Source: JAXLWB01 sp046328715
Lineage (GTDB): Bacteria; Chloroflexota; Anaerolineae; Caldilineales; Caldilineaceae
Direction of reading: 5' to 3'
Length of the DNA: 64,000 nucleotides
Assembly (NCBI GenBank): GCA_046328715.1
Contig: JAXLWB010000017.1
Span: 1-64,000, forward strand
The notes under the pieces are model-generated. The model was not told where the DNA came from, ran no database searches, and worked only from the letters and a program-made list of their open reading frames with translations. The first letter of the stretch is position 1. Every line of letters starts with the position of its first letter. Made by a program: the position numbers and the translations under genes. This document shows positions 33,714 through 41,482 of the stretch, piece after piece.

Positions 33714-33761
33714 TATAAATATCCGTAAAGGTAACAGCAATTACCTTTACGGATATTTATA
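33714..33761. terminator. 21-bp perfect palindromic hairpin between GNAT gene and carA
   Basis: Positions 33714-33734 and 33741-33761 are exact reverse complements around a six-base loop (cagcaa). The core ATCCGTAAAGGTAA is flanked by AT pairs, so either strand gives a strong stem followed by an AT-rich stretch. It is a probable terminator or mRNA processing/stabilising element inside the arginine cluster. Confidence 0.7.
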
Positions 33762-33769
33762 CACGAGAT

Positions 33770-34276
33770 CTATTCAAATTTCAACAACATTTTGTAGGAG
33801 ATTGTACCTACTCGATTTACAATTTGTTCGGTCTCGACAAAGCCAAACCGTTGATAGAGACGAATCGCCGGGTTATCGGCTCGGACGCTCAAGACAAGCG
33901 CTGGGTAACGCTGGCGTGCTGACTCGACTAGTCTTGTCATAAGCGCCGTACCAACGCCACATCCAATCCAGTCAGGGACAATTGCAATCGCCAATTCAGG
34001 CGTCTCATCGTCCTGGTAGGTTACACTTGTTTTGTCTTCAATCAGCAGTCGCAGCCAGGCGGCCCCTACCTTTTGCCGAGACTTTGTATCCACTGCGATG
34101 AGGCCAAAATCCCCAGGTTGGCCCCAGTCCTGCACATATTGAGTAAGAAAGGGCACTTCCTTGGCCGTCTCCCAGTGAGTTGCACCATCTTCAGCCATGT
34201 GGGCCGCATGATAAAGCATCTCCCACAGAAAAGGCGTATCCACCTGCTCCACTTCTCGAATCAGCAATGACAACAT
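33770..34276 (-). CDS. GNAT family N-acetyltransferase
   Basis: A 168-aa GNAT protein. The acetyl-CoA loop is seen in IAIVPDWIGCGVGTALMTRLVE (conserved G-x-G segment), and the C-terminal beta-strand/helix in VRADNPAIRLYQRFGFVE, a signature of the RimI-like branch. Substrate unknown. It starts four bases after the argA-type gene, so it is expressed with the arginine genes, but nothing in the sequence ties it to arginine synthesis. Confidence 0.88.
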   Translation of the reverse strand: MLSLLIREVEQVDTPFLWEMLYHAAHMAEDGATHWETAKEVPFLTQYVQDWGQPGDFGLIAVDTKSRQKVGAAWLRLLIEDKTSVTYQDDETPELAIAIVPDWIGCGVGTALMTRLVESARQRYPALVLSVRADNPAIRLYQRFGFVETEQIVNRVGTISYKMLLKFE

Positions 34277-34280
34277 GGGT

Positions 34281-34904
34281 TCAATTATTTTCCGGCTTTT
34301 TCAATTGGTCCGGATCGGTTCGATAGGCTAATTTGAGCGGTTGCCATGCCTCCCATTTTAGCAGCGTGTTCCAACCAGAATTGCGCACCAGATCATCACT
34401 TTCCTCTTCACGCTTGCTGCGCAGATCCATTAAGACAGCAACTTCATCACAGCGATGAAATTTAGGACAATAGATACAAGCTTGCCATACCTTAGGGCTG
34501 ATCTTCCAGCGATCCACCATCTTGAAGCCAAGACGCAGAAAGAAGTTCTCGCGCAAGGTCAGTGCGCAAACCTGTTCATACTCTTGCTCCTTTGCATTGG
34601 CGACAAGACGTAACACCAACTCACCACCCAGTCCTTTGCCTTGCTGGCTTTCATGAATCGCCAGCGAACGTACCTCAGCCAACTTGTCAGTCAAGGGTAC
34701 CAGTGCACCACAACCAACAATGTTTGCTTCCACCGACCGTGGGCCATTTTCACCCACGCTTTCGGCCACAATCCAATCTGGCAATGTTTGGCGCACACTG
34801 TCTTCGGTACGCGGCAACATAATGTTCTGTGCAGCAAATCGGTTTACTAAGGCGAGAATCTGCGGCACATCATCGGGCTGTGCAGAACGAAAGTGTATGG
34901 ACAT
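34281..34904 (-). CDS. argA: short ArgA-type amino-acid N-acetyltransferase (GNAT)
   Basis: A 207-aa GNAT enzyme proposed to acetylate glutamate, the first step of arginine synthesis. The acetyl-CoA motif ESQQGKGLGGELVLRLV and the motif WQACIYCPKFHRCDEVAVLMDL match the short stand-alone ArgA proteins that lack an amino-acid-kinase domain and carry this Cys cluster near the C-terminus. A ~45-residue C-terminal extension is not part of the usual family. Its place between argD and the second GNAT supports the role. No argJ is seen in the window, so this enzyme may supply N-acetylglutamate. Confidence 0.75.
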   Translation of the reverse strand: MSIHFRSAQPDDVPQILALVNRFAAQNIMLPRTEDSVRQTLPDWIVAESVGENGPRSVEANIVGCGALVPLTDKLAEVRSLAIHESQQGKGLGGELVLRLVANAKEQEYEQVCALTLRENFFLRLGFKMVDRWKISPKVWQACIYCPKFHRCDEVAVLMDLRSKREEESDDLVRNSGWNTLLKWEAWQPLKLAYRTDPDQLKKPENN

Positions 34905-34993
34905 CTCTATTTATGAAGACCTCCTCAGGTGTAACAACGAATTAAGAATGGCGGATAGCGAGTAAAATTTGCTACTCACTACCCACAACTCTC

Positions 34994-36205
34994 CTAAAGT
35001 TCCTGCAAAATTTGTCCCAGTACTTCAACCACACGGCGCAGTTCCGCTTCTGTGATGATCAAGGGTGGCACAAAACGAACAACATTAGGTCCGGCATTGA
35101 CAAAAAGTACACCCTGCTCGTACCCTTTGCTGACAACAGCAGAGGTGTCAATATCCAGCTCGACACCTACCATCAATCCCCGCCCACGGATCTCGACAAT
35201 ATGTGGACTGTTGAGCTCTTCAAGCATCTCCTTGAGCAGTTTGCCCTTTGCGGCAACGTCAGCCAGGAAAGTTGGTTGCGCAATGCGATCTACCACATAG
35301 CGGGCCACATGGGTCACCACCAAACCGCCAGCAAAGGTACTGCCATGATCTCCTTTATGCATGGCATCGGCAACCTTCTGGCGCATCAAGATCGCGCCCA
35401 TCGGTAAACCACCGGCCAGGGGCTTTGCGGCAGTCAGGATATCCGGTTCTATCATCTGGCCGTTACCATTACCATACGCCTGATAGCCCCACAAAGTTCC
35501 AGTGCGGCCCACACCACATTGAATTTCATCGTAAATGAGCAGAGCGCCATACTGATCGGCTAAATCGCGCAAGCCTTGGAGAAATTCATGGGTTGCAAGA
35601 TGGATACCGCCTTCACCCTGAATCGGCTCCACAATAATGGCGCAGACGTTATCGTCCATTTGGGCAGTCGCATCGGCCAGATTGTTAAATTCAGCAAAGC
35701 GCACGCCGGGCATGAGTGGTTTGAAGGGTGCTTGATATTTTTCTCGTGGGGTGGCAGCCAGGGCACCCATTGTCCGACCGTGAAAGGCGTTGCTAAAGGC
35801 CAAAATCTCAACCTTGTCAGGTTTCTCTGGAAAGCGATCACGCGCATAGCGGCGGGCGAATTTGAATGCGCCTTCGTTCGCTTCGGCACCACTGTTGCAA
35901 AAGTGTACTTTGTCGGCAAAGCTGCCTTCACACAATTTAGCAGCCAGCTTTGCCTGTGGCGCAGTGGTGTAGAGATTGCTTGTATGCAATACGCCGTTGG
36001 AAAGCGCCTCGGCGATGGCGTTTTTGGTGCCTGCATCGTTGTAGCCAAGCGCATTGACTGCGATGCCGGCCACGGTATCAATGTAGGCTTTCCCAGTCGA
36101 ATCATAGAGCGTACAGCCTTCGCCTCGCTCTAGGACAAAAGGCGGTCGTCCGTAGACCCCCAGCACATGATTTTGTTCCAGATCGATGATCTCTTGTGCG
36201 TTCAA
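34994..36205 (-). CDS. argD: acetylornithine aminotransferase
   Basis: PLP-dependent class III aminotransferase of 403 aa that converts N-acetylglutamate semialdehyde to N-acetylornithine. Motifs include VHFCNSGAEANEGAFKFAR, AFHGRTMGALAAT, the PLP-contacting Asp in LLIYDEIQCGVGRTGTLW and the Schiff-base lysine in TAAKPLAGGLPMGA. The start is taken as TTG 36205 (N-terminus LNAQEIIDLEQNHVLGVYGR), preceded by AAGGGGGAG; the upstream frame extension is built of 7-bp repeats. Followed by the argA-type gene after 89 bp. Confidence 0.95.
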   Translation of the reverse strand: MNAQEIIDLEQNHVLGVYGRPPFVLERGEGCTLYDSTGKAYIDTVAGIAVNALGYNDAGTKNAIAEALSNGVLHTSNLYTTAPQAKLAAKLCEGSFADKVHFCNSGAEANEGAFKFARRYARDRFPEKPDKVEILAFSNAFHGRTMGALAATPREKYQAPFKPLMPGVRFAEFNNLADATAQMDDNVCAIIVEPIQGEGGIHLATHEFLQGLRDLADQYGALLIYDEIQCGVGRTGTLWGYQAYGNGNGQMIEPDILTAAKPLAGGLPMGAILMRQKVADAMHKGDHGSTFAGGLVVTHVARYVVDRIAQPTFLADVAAKGKLLKEMLEELNSPHIVEIRGRGLMVGVELDIDTSAVVSKGYEQGVLFVNAGPNVVRFVPPLIITEAELRRVVEVLGQILQEL

Positions 36206-36222
36206 AGCTCCCCCTTTGATTA

Positions 36223-36243
36223 TTTTGGATTTTGGATTTCGGA
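36223..36243. repeat. 7-bp tandem repeats (TTTTGGA) upstream of argD
   Basis: Units TTTTGGA, TTTTGGA, TTTCGGA run head to tail 18 bp ahead of the argD start codon in the argB-argD gap. On the minus strand they read AATCCRA, related to the CAATCCR array after carA. Confidence 0.85.
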
Positions 36244-36319
36244 TTGTTATGGCCTGTCGAAGCGTATTAATGCAGACGGTCACGCTTTGACAACTACCCA
36301 CAACTCGCCACACCGCAAC

Positions 36320-37114
36320 TTACCCACTAATCACGCCTGTTCCACTACCTTCTTGCACGCCAGCCAAGTTGGTGATCACGGCTTGTGCCACCCCATTGCG
36401 CACAGCTTCCAGTGCGCTGCGTACTTTGGGGATCATGCCGCCGAAGATAATTCCTTGTTCGATCCAATCTTCGGCTTGTTTGGCGGTGACGGCCCTCACC
36501 ACCCGGTCAGCAACCAAGATGCCTGGAACATTGCTCACAAAGATGAGCTTAATTGCTCCCAGTTTGGCGGCAATTGCAGTCGCAGCATGGTCAGCATTGA
36601 CGTTGTAGCTGAGTGCATCCAAGGCACCGAAGCTAATTGGGCTGACCACAGGTACAATGTTGGCATCGATCAAGGTATTGAGCAAGTAAGGATCGACATC
36701 CTGTACTTCACCCACGCGCCCTAAATCACCGGCGGGGTGCCACATCTTTTCTACGTAGATCGTGCCATCATCGACACCACTGATCCCAGCGGCGCGAATG
36801 TCGGCATTGACGAAGGCGCGCACCAGACGTTTGTTCATCAACCCGCTGAGGATCATTTCGGAGAGATCCAGGGTTGCACTGTCAGTCACACGCAGGCCAT
36901 CAATACGCTTTTCTTCCAATCCTAGCTTTTTGCCATAGTCAGTAATGGCCTTGCCACCGCCGTGGACAATCACCGGGAAGTGGCCTTCGGCTAAAACAGC
37001 CTGTATTGCTTTGACCAAACCAAAAATAAATGCTTCATCATCGAGTTCGTTGCCGCCGATTTTTAGAACAACAATGTAGCGTGAAGCAGTCTCTATCGCA
37101 GTCGTTTCTTCCAC
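36320..37114 (-). CDS. argB: acetylglutamate kinase
   Basis: Amino-acid-kinase-family enzyme of 264 aa phosphorylating N-acetylglutamate with ATP. The N-terminal YIVVLKIGGNELDD, the glycine-rich VIVHGGGKAITDYGKKLGL, the substrate loop RIDGLRVTD, SYNVNADHAATAIAAKLGA and a C-terminal GGMIPKVRSALEAV are all family hallmarks. The start is GTG 37114 with AAGGTGAG upstream. It follows argC by 25 bp, so argC and argB are one unit. Confidence 0.96.
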   Translation of the reverse strand: MEETTAIETASRYIVVLKIGGNELDDEAFIFGLVKAIQAVLAEGHFPVIVHGGGKAITDYGKKLGLEEKRIDGLRVTDSATLDLSEMILSGLMNKRLVRAFVNADIRAAGISGVDDGTIYVEKMWHPAGDLGRVGEVQDVDPYLLNTLIDANIVPVVSPISFGALDALSYNVNADHAATAIAAKLGAIKLIFVSNVPGILVADRVVRAVTAKQAEDWIEQGIIFGGMIPKVRSALEAVRNGVAQAVITNLAGVQEGSGTGVISG

Positions 37115-37139
37115 GATCTGAACTCACCTTTCTATATTT

Positions 37140-38171
37140 TCAAATCAATCCCAAGGTCTCGTCCAACCCCATCATGATGTTGAAGTTTTGCAGCGCCTGT
37201 CCGCTCGCCCCTTTGATCAGATTATCCTCGGTGCAAACAATGATAAAGTCTTGGCCATCGGGTTCGGTTGGGTTGGCAGCCGTGATGCTAATGGCGACAC
37301 GGTTGGTGTGCATGGTGTGATGAATTGTCGCCATTTGTCCTGCCGGTAGCAGATGGACAAATGGCTCGTTGGCATAGGTCTCTGCGTAGAGATCGCGTAT
37401 TTGGTGTTCGCTGACCCCTTTTTGCACGGAGACATACATTGTGCTCAACATGCCCTGGTTGATTGGCACAAGATGAGGAGTGAAGGTAAATTTGTGCGGC
37501 TTGTGGCCGTTGACATTGTTGAGAACAAGTTCCATTTCCCCAATATGACGATGGCGATAGCCAACCTCATAGGGCGTCATATTTTCGTTGGCCTCGACAA
37601 ACATGTAGAGTGGCTTGGCCTTTTTCCCGGCGCCGCTTACTCCACTTTTGCTGTCAATGATCACCTTTTGCTCAAGCCAACCCGCCTTTGCCAGCGGATA
37701 GAGTCCCAAGTTCACGGTAGTGGGGTAGCAGCCTGGGACCGCAATATGGGTTGCGTTGCGAATCTGCTCGCGATTGACCTCACAGAGGCCGTAGGTGAAT
37801 TGAGGGAGGAGTTGCGGTGCAGCATGGTCGTTTTTATACCAGCGTTTGTAAATTTCAGCGGTCGGCAGTCGGAAATCAGCGCTCAGATCGATGATACGCA
37901 CGCCACTATCGATCAACTTTTGCACGGCTGCAATCGATTCACCATGGGGCAGGCAAAGAAAGACTACATCCACTTCCTTGGCGCGTTGAATTCCTTCCTC
38001 CAGACTGATCAATGGATAGGTCCACGGCACAGGATGAACTTCTGCAATCGATTTGCCAGCGCTATTTTCGCTTGTCACCCAAGCGATTTGTAATTGGGGA
38101 TGGCGGTGAATCAACTGGATTAGTTGAAAGCCTGTATATCCTGTTGCTCCCGCAATACCTGCTTTGTACAT
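37140..38171 (-). CDS. argC: N-acetyl-gamma-glutamyl-phosphate reductase
   Basis: NADPH-dependent reductase of 343 aa for the third step of arginine synthesis. The nucleotide-binding GATGYTGFQLIQLIHRHP, LCLPHGES, the catalytic Cys in IAVPGCYPTTVNLGL and the C-terminal HRHIGEMELV and FTPHLVPINQGML are typical. ATG 38171 has AGGGAG upstream. It is the first gene of the arginine cluster; its long upstream region (to 38928) contains a minus-strand terminator hairpin that could act as an attenuator. Confidence 0.96.
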   Translation of the reverse strand: MYKAGIAGATGYTGFQLIQLIHRHPQLQIAWVTSENSAGKSIAEVHPVPWTYPLISLEEGIQRAKEVDVVFLCLPHGESIAAVQKLIDSGVRIIDLSADFRLPTAEIYKRWYKNDHAAPQLLPQFTYGLCEVNREQIRNATHIAVPGCYPTTVNLGLYPLAKAGWLEQKVIIDSKSGVSGAGKKAKPLYMFVEANENMTPYEVGYRHRHIGEMELVLNNVNGHKPHKFTFTPHLVPINQGMLSTMYVSVQKGVSEHQIRDLYAETYANEPFVHLLPAGQMATIHHTMHTNRVAISITAANPTEPDGQDFIIVCTEDNLIKGASGQALQNFNIMMGLDETLGLI

Positions 38172-38325
38172 GATTTCTCCCTAAGAGCACTCGCTCTATA
38201 CGCCTTGGGTGCCTGCCAAGTGCAATATGAAGATCCAATGATAGAGTGGCAAATTCTATCGATATAGCACTTACTTGTAGCTTACTGCCCCACTATTACT
38301 TTCTGTATATCGCTCAATAAATAAA

Positions 38326-38349
38326 AAAGCTCTCCATCTGGAGAGCTTT
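38326..38349 (-). terminator. minus-strand intrinsic terminator in the argC leader
   Basis: AAAGCTCTCC and GGAGAGCTTT pair perfectly around a four-base loop. On the minus strand the stem is followed by TTTTTTATTT. No gene lies upstream of it on the minus strand, only the presumed argC leader, so it could be an attenuator or the end of a small RNA. Confidence 0.75.
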
Positions 38350-38785
38350 GCTAGTGGAATAAAATCCGTTCCCGCGCGCACAATTCCAGAATTATTATCC
38401 GGTTTGTAGGCAGATCGGCCTGGCAGAAGATTTATAACCAAAATTTACACAATTGCAGAGTAAGTCGAATTCATTCCACCAAAAATCTGGGGAGGCTGTC
38501 ACACCTTTGATTCCAAAAGTATCACGTTCCAAAGGACATCGGGAATGAATCATGAATTCGATAATATCATGAGCAGGGGGGGGTGTCAATATGATGTTGC
38601 TATTTTTTACGATTATCGAGACACTTGATGGAACAATGGAGCTTTTCCCAAAAGTCTATAATAAAGCAATATGTTTTGTAACTTATCTGCTACATAGTTC
38701 GTATATACATAGATGTTTACATAACCAAATAACCGTAACAATACAGAAGATCATAATTATTTGAAATTTTGCTTAAATTGGGGGA

Positions 38786-38814
38786 TTGAAAGTGTAATAT
38801 CTTTCTGCTATACT
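38786..38814 (+). promoter_or_regulatory. sigma70-type promoter
   Basis: TTGAAA (38786-38791), a 17-base spacer and TATACT (38809-38814) lie about 115 bp ahead of the methyltransferase gene. The parS site is between this promoter and the start codon. Confidence 0.6.
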
Positions 38815-38867
38815 GACCAAAGCGTGGCAAAACAGACTATCTGCTTGATTGTTCAAGTTGATAAGTA

Positions 38868-38883
38868 TGTTTCACGTGAAACA
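38868..38883. other. parS: parS centromere site (ParB binding)
   Basis: TGTTTCACGTGAAACA is a perfect match to the 16-bp palindromic parS consensus recognised by chromosomal ParB (Spo0J); the palindrome extends one base each side. parS sites cluster near oriC in most bacteria. It lies in the 5' untranslated region of the methyltransferase gene. Confidence 0.93.
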
Positions 38884-38928
38884 TTGGTTATAGCATCCCA
38901 AGCTAAAAAGAAAATTAAATAGATTGAA

Positions 38929-39876
38929 ATGACAATTCATCAACAAACGGATCGCCAGTCAGCGCTACCACCTGTAATCGACTACGAGGGAAGTCAATAC
39001 GAGACAGACTTTTGGGTGGGGCGGGGCCGAGCATATGAAGATGCCGTTGAACGTATCGCGCTGCGTCAACTGCTGCCTTCCTCAGGACGACGGATTGCCG
39101 AAATTGGCGCGGCCTTTGGCCGTCTCGTTGATCTTTACCAGGGCTATGAGCAGATTATTTTGCTCGACTACAGCCGGTCACAATTACAAACTGCGGCAAA
39201 ACGTTTGGGCAGTGACCCACGCTATGTATTTGTCGCTGGCAATGTTTATGCGCTGCCCTTTGTTGATGGCGTCCTAGATACCTTGGTGATGGTGCGTGTC
39301 ATGCATCACTTGGCTGATGTCCCCCATGCGTTGTCCGAGCTCAAGCGGGTGATACACCAACAGAGCACCGCAGTTGTCGAGTATGCCAACAAGCGCAATA
39401 TGAAAGCGCTGTTACGCTGGTGGAGTAAACGACAAGATTGGTCGCCCTTTGCGTTAGATCCAGTCGAGTTCGTCAAGCTCAATTTTGATTTCCATCCTAT
39501 ATGGATGGCTAAACGTTTGTCCGAAGCAGATTTTTCGATAAAAGAACAATTAGCAGTTTCGCATTTACGGCTTGGTTTGCTAAAACGGACCTTGCCGACT
39601 GGTCTACTCGCCGAATTGGATCATCTACTTTTTAAGGTAGGCAGGCACTATCCAATTTCGCCGAGTGTTTTTTTACAGTTGCAATTGAAACAAGCAGCAC
39701 AAGCATCGCAGATATCGACAAAACCAGGCGATGTAACATCACTATTTCGCTGTCCCAAATGTTTTGCAACACCATTGCAAAGAACAGAGGAAGACAGCTT
39801 GCTGTGTACAAGTTGTAAATGTAGGTATACTAGGAAGCTTGGTGTGTGGGATTTTAAAGATCCTGTTGAAGCCTAA
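38929..39876 (+). CDS. class I SAM-dependent methyltransferase with C-terminal zinc ribbon
   Basis: A 315-aa protein. Residues ~45-160 form a class I methyltransferase fold: IAEIGAAFGRLVDLY (SAM glycine loop), IILLDYSRSQLQTAA, AGNVYALPFVDGVLDTLVMVRVMHHL. The C-terminal ~45 residues carry CPKC...CTSCKC, a Trm112-like four-cysteine zinc ribbon. The substrate is unknown; the resemblance is to ubiquinone/menaquinone-type small-molecule methyltransferases. There is no clear Shine-Dalgarno sequence at ATG 38929. The gene sits between two parS sites, upstream of sigA. Confidence 0.82.
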   Translation: MTIHQQTDRQSALPPVIDYEGSQYETDFWVGRGRAYEDAVERIALRQLLPSSGRRIAEIGAAFGRLVDLYQGYEQIILLDYSRSQLQTAAKRLGSDPRYVFVAGNVYALPFVDGVLDTLVMVRVMHHLADVPHALSELKRVIHQQSTAVVEYANKRNMKALLRWWSKRQDWSPFALDPVEFVKLNFDFHPIWMAKRLSEADFSIKEQLAVSHLRLGLLKRTLPTGLLAELDHLLFKVGRHYPISPSVFLQLQLKQAAQASQISTKPGDVTSLFRCPKCFATPLQRTEEDSLLCTSCKCRYTRKLGVWDFKDPVEA

Positions 39877-40052
39877 CTGGTAGTTGTCGTGAAAACTATT
39901 GTTTTAGCAATTGAGTTTGTTGCTTCAACTGATCAACACACAACATAAAGAGATCAGAATTTACAAGATTACTAACTCACTGTAGCCGCCAGAGAGATGG
40001 TTTCGGCCAACGTAAATTCTGTAGAGTAAGGTACGAAAGTACGGGTGCGAAC

Positions 40053-41375
40053 ATGGCAAAACAAAAACAAGTGCAACAAGAAGTTGAGGTTGATGCCGAT
40101 CTCGATTTCGAAATGGAAGGCGAGTTCGATAGCGACTTTTCATTAGATGAAGAGCCGGAACAGCGCAACGAGGCCTCCTACGATCTAAATGAGATCGATG
40201 CCGAAAATACACCTCCAGTGCAAGCACTTAGCCCAGAAGCAGCAATGGAGTATCTGCTCAACTTAGGCAGAACTCAGGGTTATGTCTCTTACGACGACGT
40301 ATTAAGTGTGTTGCCTGATGCAGAACAAAATATGGAGCAACTAGAAGATCTTTTTGCTTCCTTGTTTGAGCATGGCATTGAGGTGGGTCAGGTTCGTGAA
40401 GAAGATACTGAAGAAGGTCCCGATGTAGATGCTGAGCTGGTAGAAGAAGAAAACTTTGACTTGAGCCAAATCGAGATCGATGACTCGATCAGCTTGTACC
40501 TCAAGGAAATCGGCAGAGTGCCACTTTTGACCGCCGAAGAAGAGGTTGCTTTAGCCAAGCGCATGGAAAAAGGACGTGAGGCGCGTAAGAAGCTGAATCA
40601 AGGCGTCGATGATTGGGACGAGCGTGAGAAGCACCTTTGGTTTGTACGTGATGGGCAGGCTGCACAGGAACACTTAATCAAGGCCAACAGCCGCTTGGTT
40701 GTCAGTGTGGCAAAAAAGTACGTAGGACGCGGCGTTCCCTTCCTGGATCTGATTCAAGAAGGAAACATCGGTTTGATCCGTGCTGTGAAGAAGTTTGACT
40801 ATCGCCGTGGCTACAAGTTTAGCACCTATGCCACTTGGTGGATTCGTCAAGCGGTTACACGTGCAATTGCCGACCAGGGACGCACCATTCGCGTGCCGGT
40901 GCACATGTACGAACAAATCAATCGTCTGACACGCACGAGCCGTCAATTGGTACAAGAACTTGGACGCGACCCAACCACCGATGAAATCGCTGGCGAGTTA
41001 GGTGTCTCCTCACGCAAGGTGGAGCACATTATGCGTGTCAGCCAGCGCCCATTGAGTTTGGAAATGCCTGTAGGTGAAGAGGAAGACAGCTACCTGGGAG
41101 ATTTTATTGAGGACGAAGATGCTGCAGCGCCTAGTGAAGCCGCAGGACAGCAACTTTTGCGCGAGGTGATCGACGAGATATTCCAAAGCTTGACCCCGAG
41201 AGAAGTGCGCATCCTCCAGCTACGCTTTGGCCTAGTAGATGGCTATTGCTATACGCTTGAGGAAGTAGGCAAAAAGTTTGGCGTAACGCGTGAGCGTATC
41301 CGCCAGATTGAGGCGCAGGCCCTTAGCCGACTACGCCACCCCAGCCGCAGTCGCAAACTACGTGACTACTTGTAA
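40053..41375 (+). CDS. rpoD: RNA polymerase primary sigma factor
   Basis: Principal sigma-70 factor of 440 aa. An acidic N-terminus contains a region 1.1-like segment (SPEAAMEYLLNLGRTQGYVSYDDVL, cited by its helical pattern). It is followed by region 1.2 (DSISLYLKEIGRVPLLT), region 2 (LIKANSRLVVSVAKKY, DLIQEGNIGLIRAVKKFD, YKFSTYATWWIRQA), region 3 and region 4 (YTLEEVGKKFGVTRERIRQ) ending RHPSRSRKLRDYL. All parts of a group 1 housekeeping factor are present. Directly followed by a parS site and a strong terminator. Confidence 0.97.
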   Translation: MAKQKQVQQEVEVDADLDFEMEGEFDSDFSLDEEPEQRNEASYDLNEIDAENTPPVQALSPEAAMEYLLNLGRTQGYVSYDDVLSVLPDAEQNMEQLEDLFASLFEHGIEVGQVREEDTEEGPDVDAELVEEENFDLSQIEIDDSISLYLKEIGRVPLLTAEEEVALAKRMEKGREARKKLNQGVDDWDEREKHLWFVRDGQAAQEHLIKANSRLVVSVAKKYVGRGVPFLDLIQEGNIGLIRAVKKFDYRRGYKFSTYATWWIRQAVTRAIADQGRTIRVPVHMYEQINRLTRTSRQLVQELGRDPTTDEIAGELGVSSRKVEHIMRVSQRPLSLEMPVGEEEDSYLGDFIEDEDAAAPSEAAGQQLLREVIDEIFQSLTPREVRILQLRFGLVDGYCYTLEEVGKKFGVTRERIRQIEAQALSRLRHPSRSRKLRDYL

Positions 41376-41398
41376 ACTGGTGCTAGAATTACTTTATA

Positions 41399-41408
41399 CA
41401 CGTGAAAC
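41399..41408. other. parS half-site
   Basis: CACGTGAAAC is half of the parS palindrome, 10 bp ahead of the complete site at 41419-41434. It may be a degenerate second site. Confidence 0.5.
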
Positions 41409-41418
41409 GTTTCCAAAA

Positions 41419-41434
41419 TGTTTCACGTGAAACA
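41419..41434. other. parS: second parS centromere site
   Basis: TGTTTCACGTGAAACA, again a perfect match to the ParB consensus, 2.5 kb from the first site and between rpoD and its terminator. Two perfect copies this close make chance very unlikely. Confidence 0.93.
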
Positions 41435-41435
41435 T

Positions 41436-41468
41436 AAAAAGCGGCGACTCAGTGAGTCGCCGCTTTTT
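41436..41468. terminator. bidirectional terminator between rpoD and fbp
   Basis: The stem AAAAAGCGGCGACT / AGTCGCCGCTTTTT with a small CAGTG loop is flanked by A- and T-runs on both sides, so it can end both the rpoD transcript (plus) and the fbp transcript (minus). Confidence 0.92.
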
Positions 41469-41482
41469 ATTTCTTAACAGCT

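Larger units (their letters stand above)
38172..38928. other. 757-bp divergent intergenic region upstream of argC and the methyltransferase
   Basis: It holds a minus-strand terminator (38326-38349), a G8 tract (38576-38583), a minus-strand segment (~38470-38570) able to pair CGAATTCAT with ATGAATTCG and, inside it, CCTTTG with CAAAGG, a plus-strand promoter (38786-38814) and a parS site. A 64-codon minus-strand ORF at 38395-38589 has no recognisable family. No tRNA was seen. Confidence 0.6.

Noticed and set aside
35576..36133. 185-codon plus-strand ORF opposite argD
   Set aside because: Antisense shadow of argD, created by codon bias.
37353..38093. 246-codon plus-strand ORF opposite argC
   Set aside because: Antisense shadow of a well-conserved argC; no ribosome-binding site or family match.
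38395..38589. 64-codon minus-strand ORF in the argC leader as a real gene or transposase remnant
   Set aside because: The composition is protein-like, but no family is recognised, the start lies beside a G8 tract and there is no ribosome-binding site; left as part of the leader.
38390..38600. T-box riboswitch in the argC leader
   Set aside because: A GGTGGAA stretch and a terminator are present, but the T-box core TGGNACCGCG is absent (the closest text is TTGTGCGCGCGG) and no specifier loop could be aligned.
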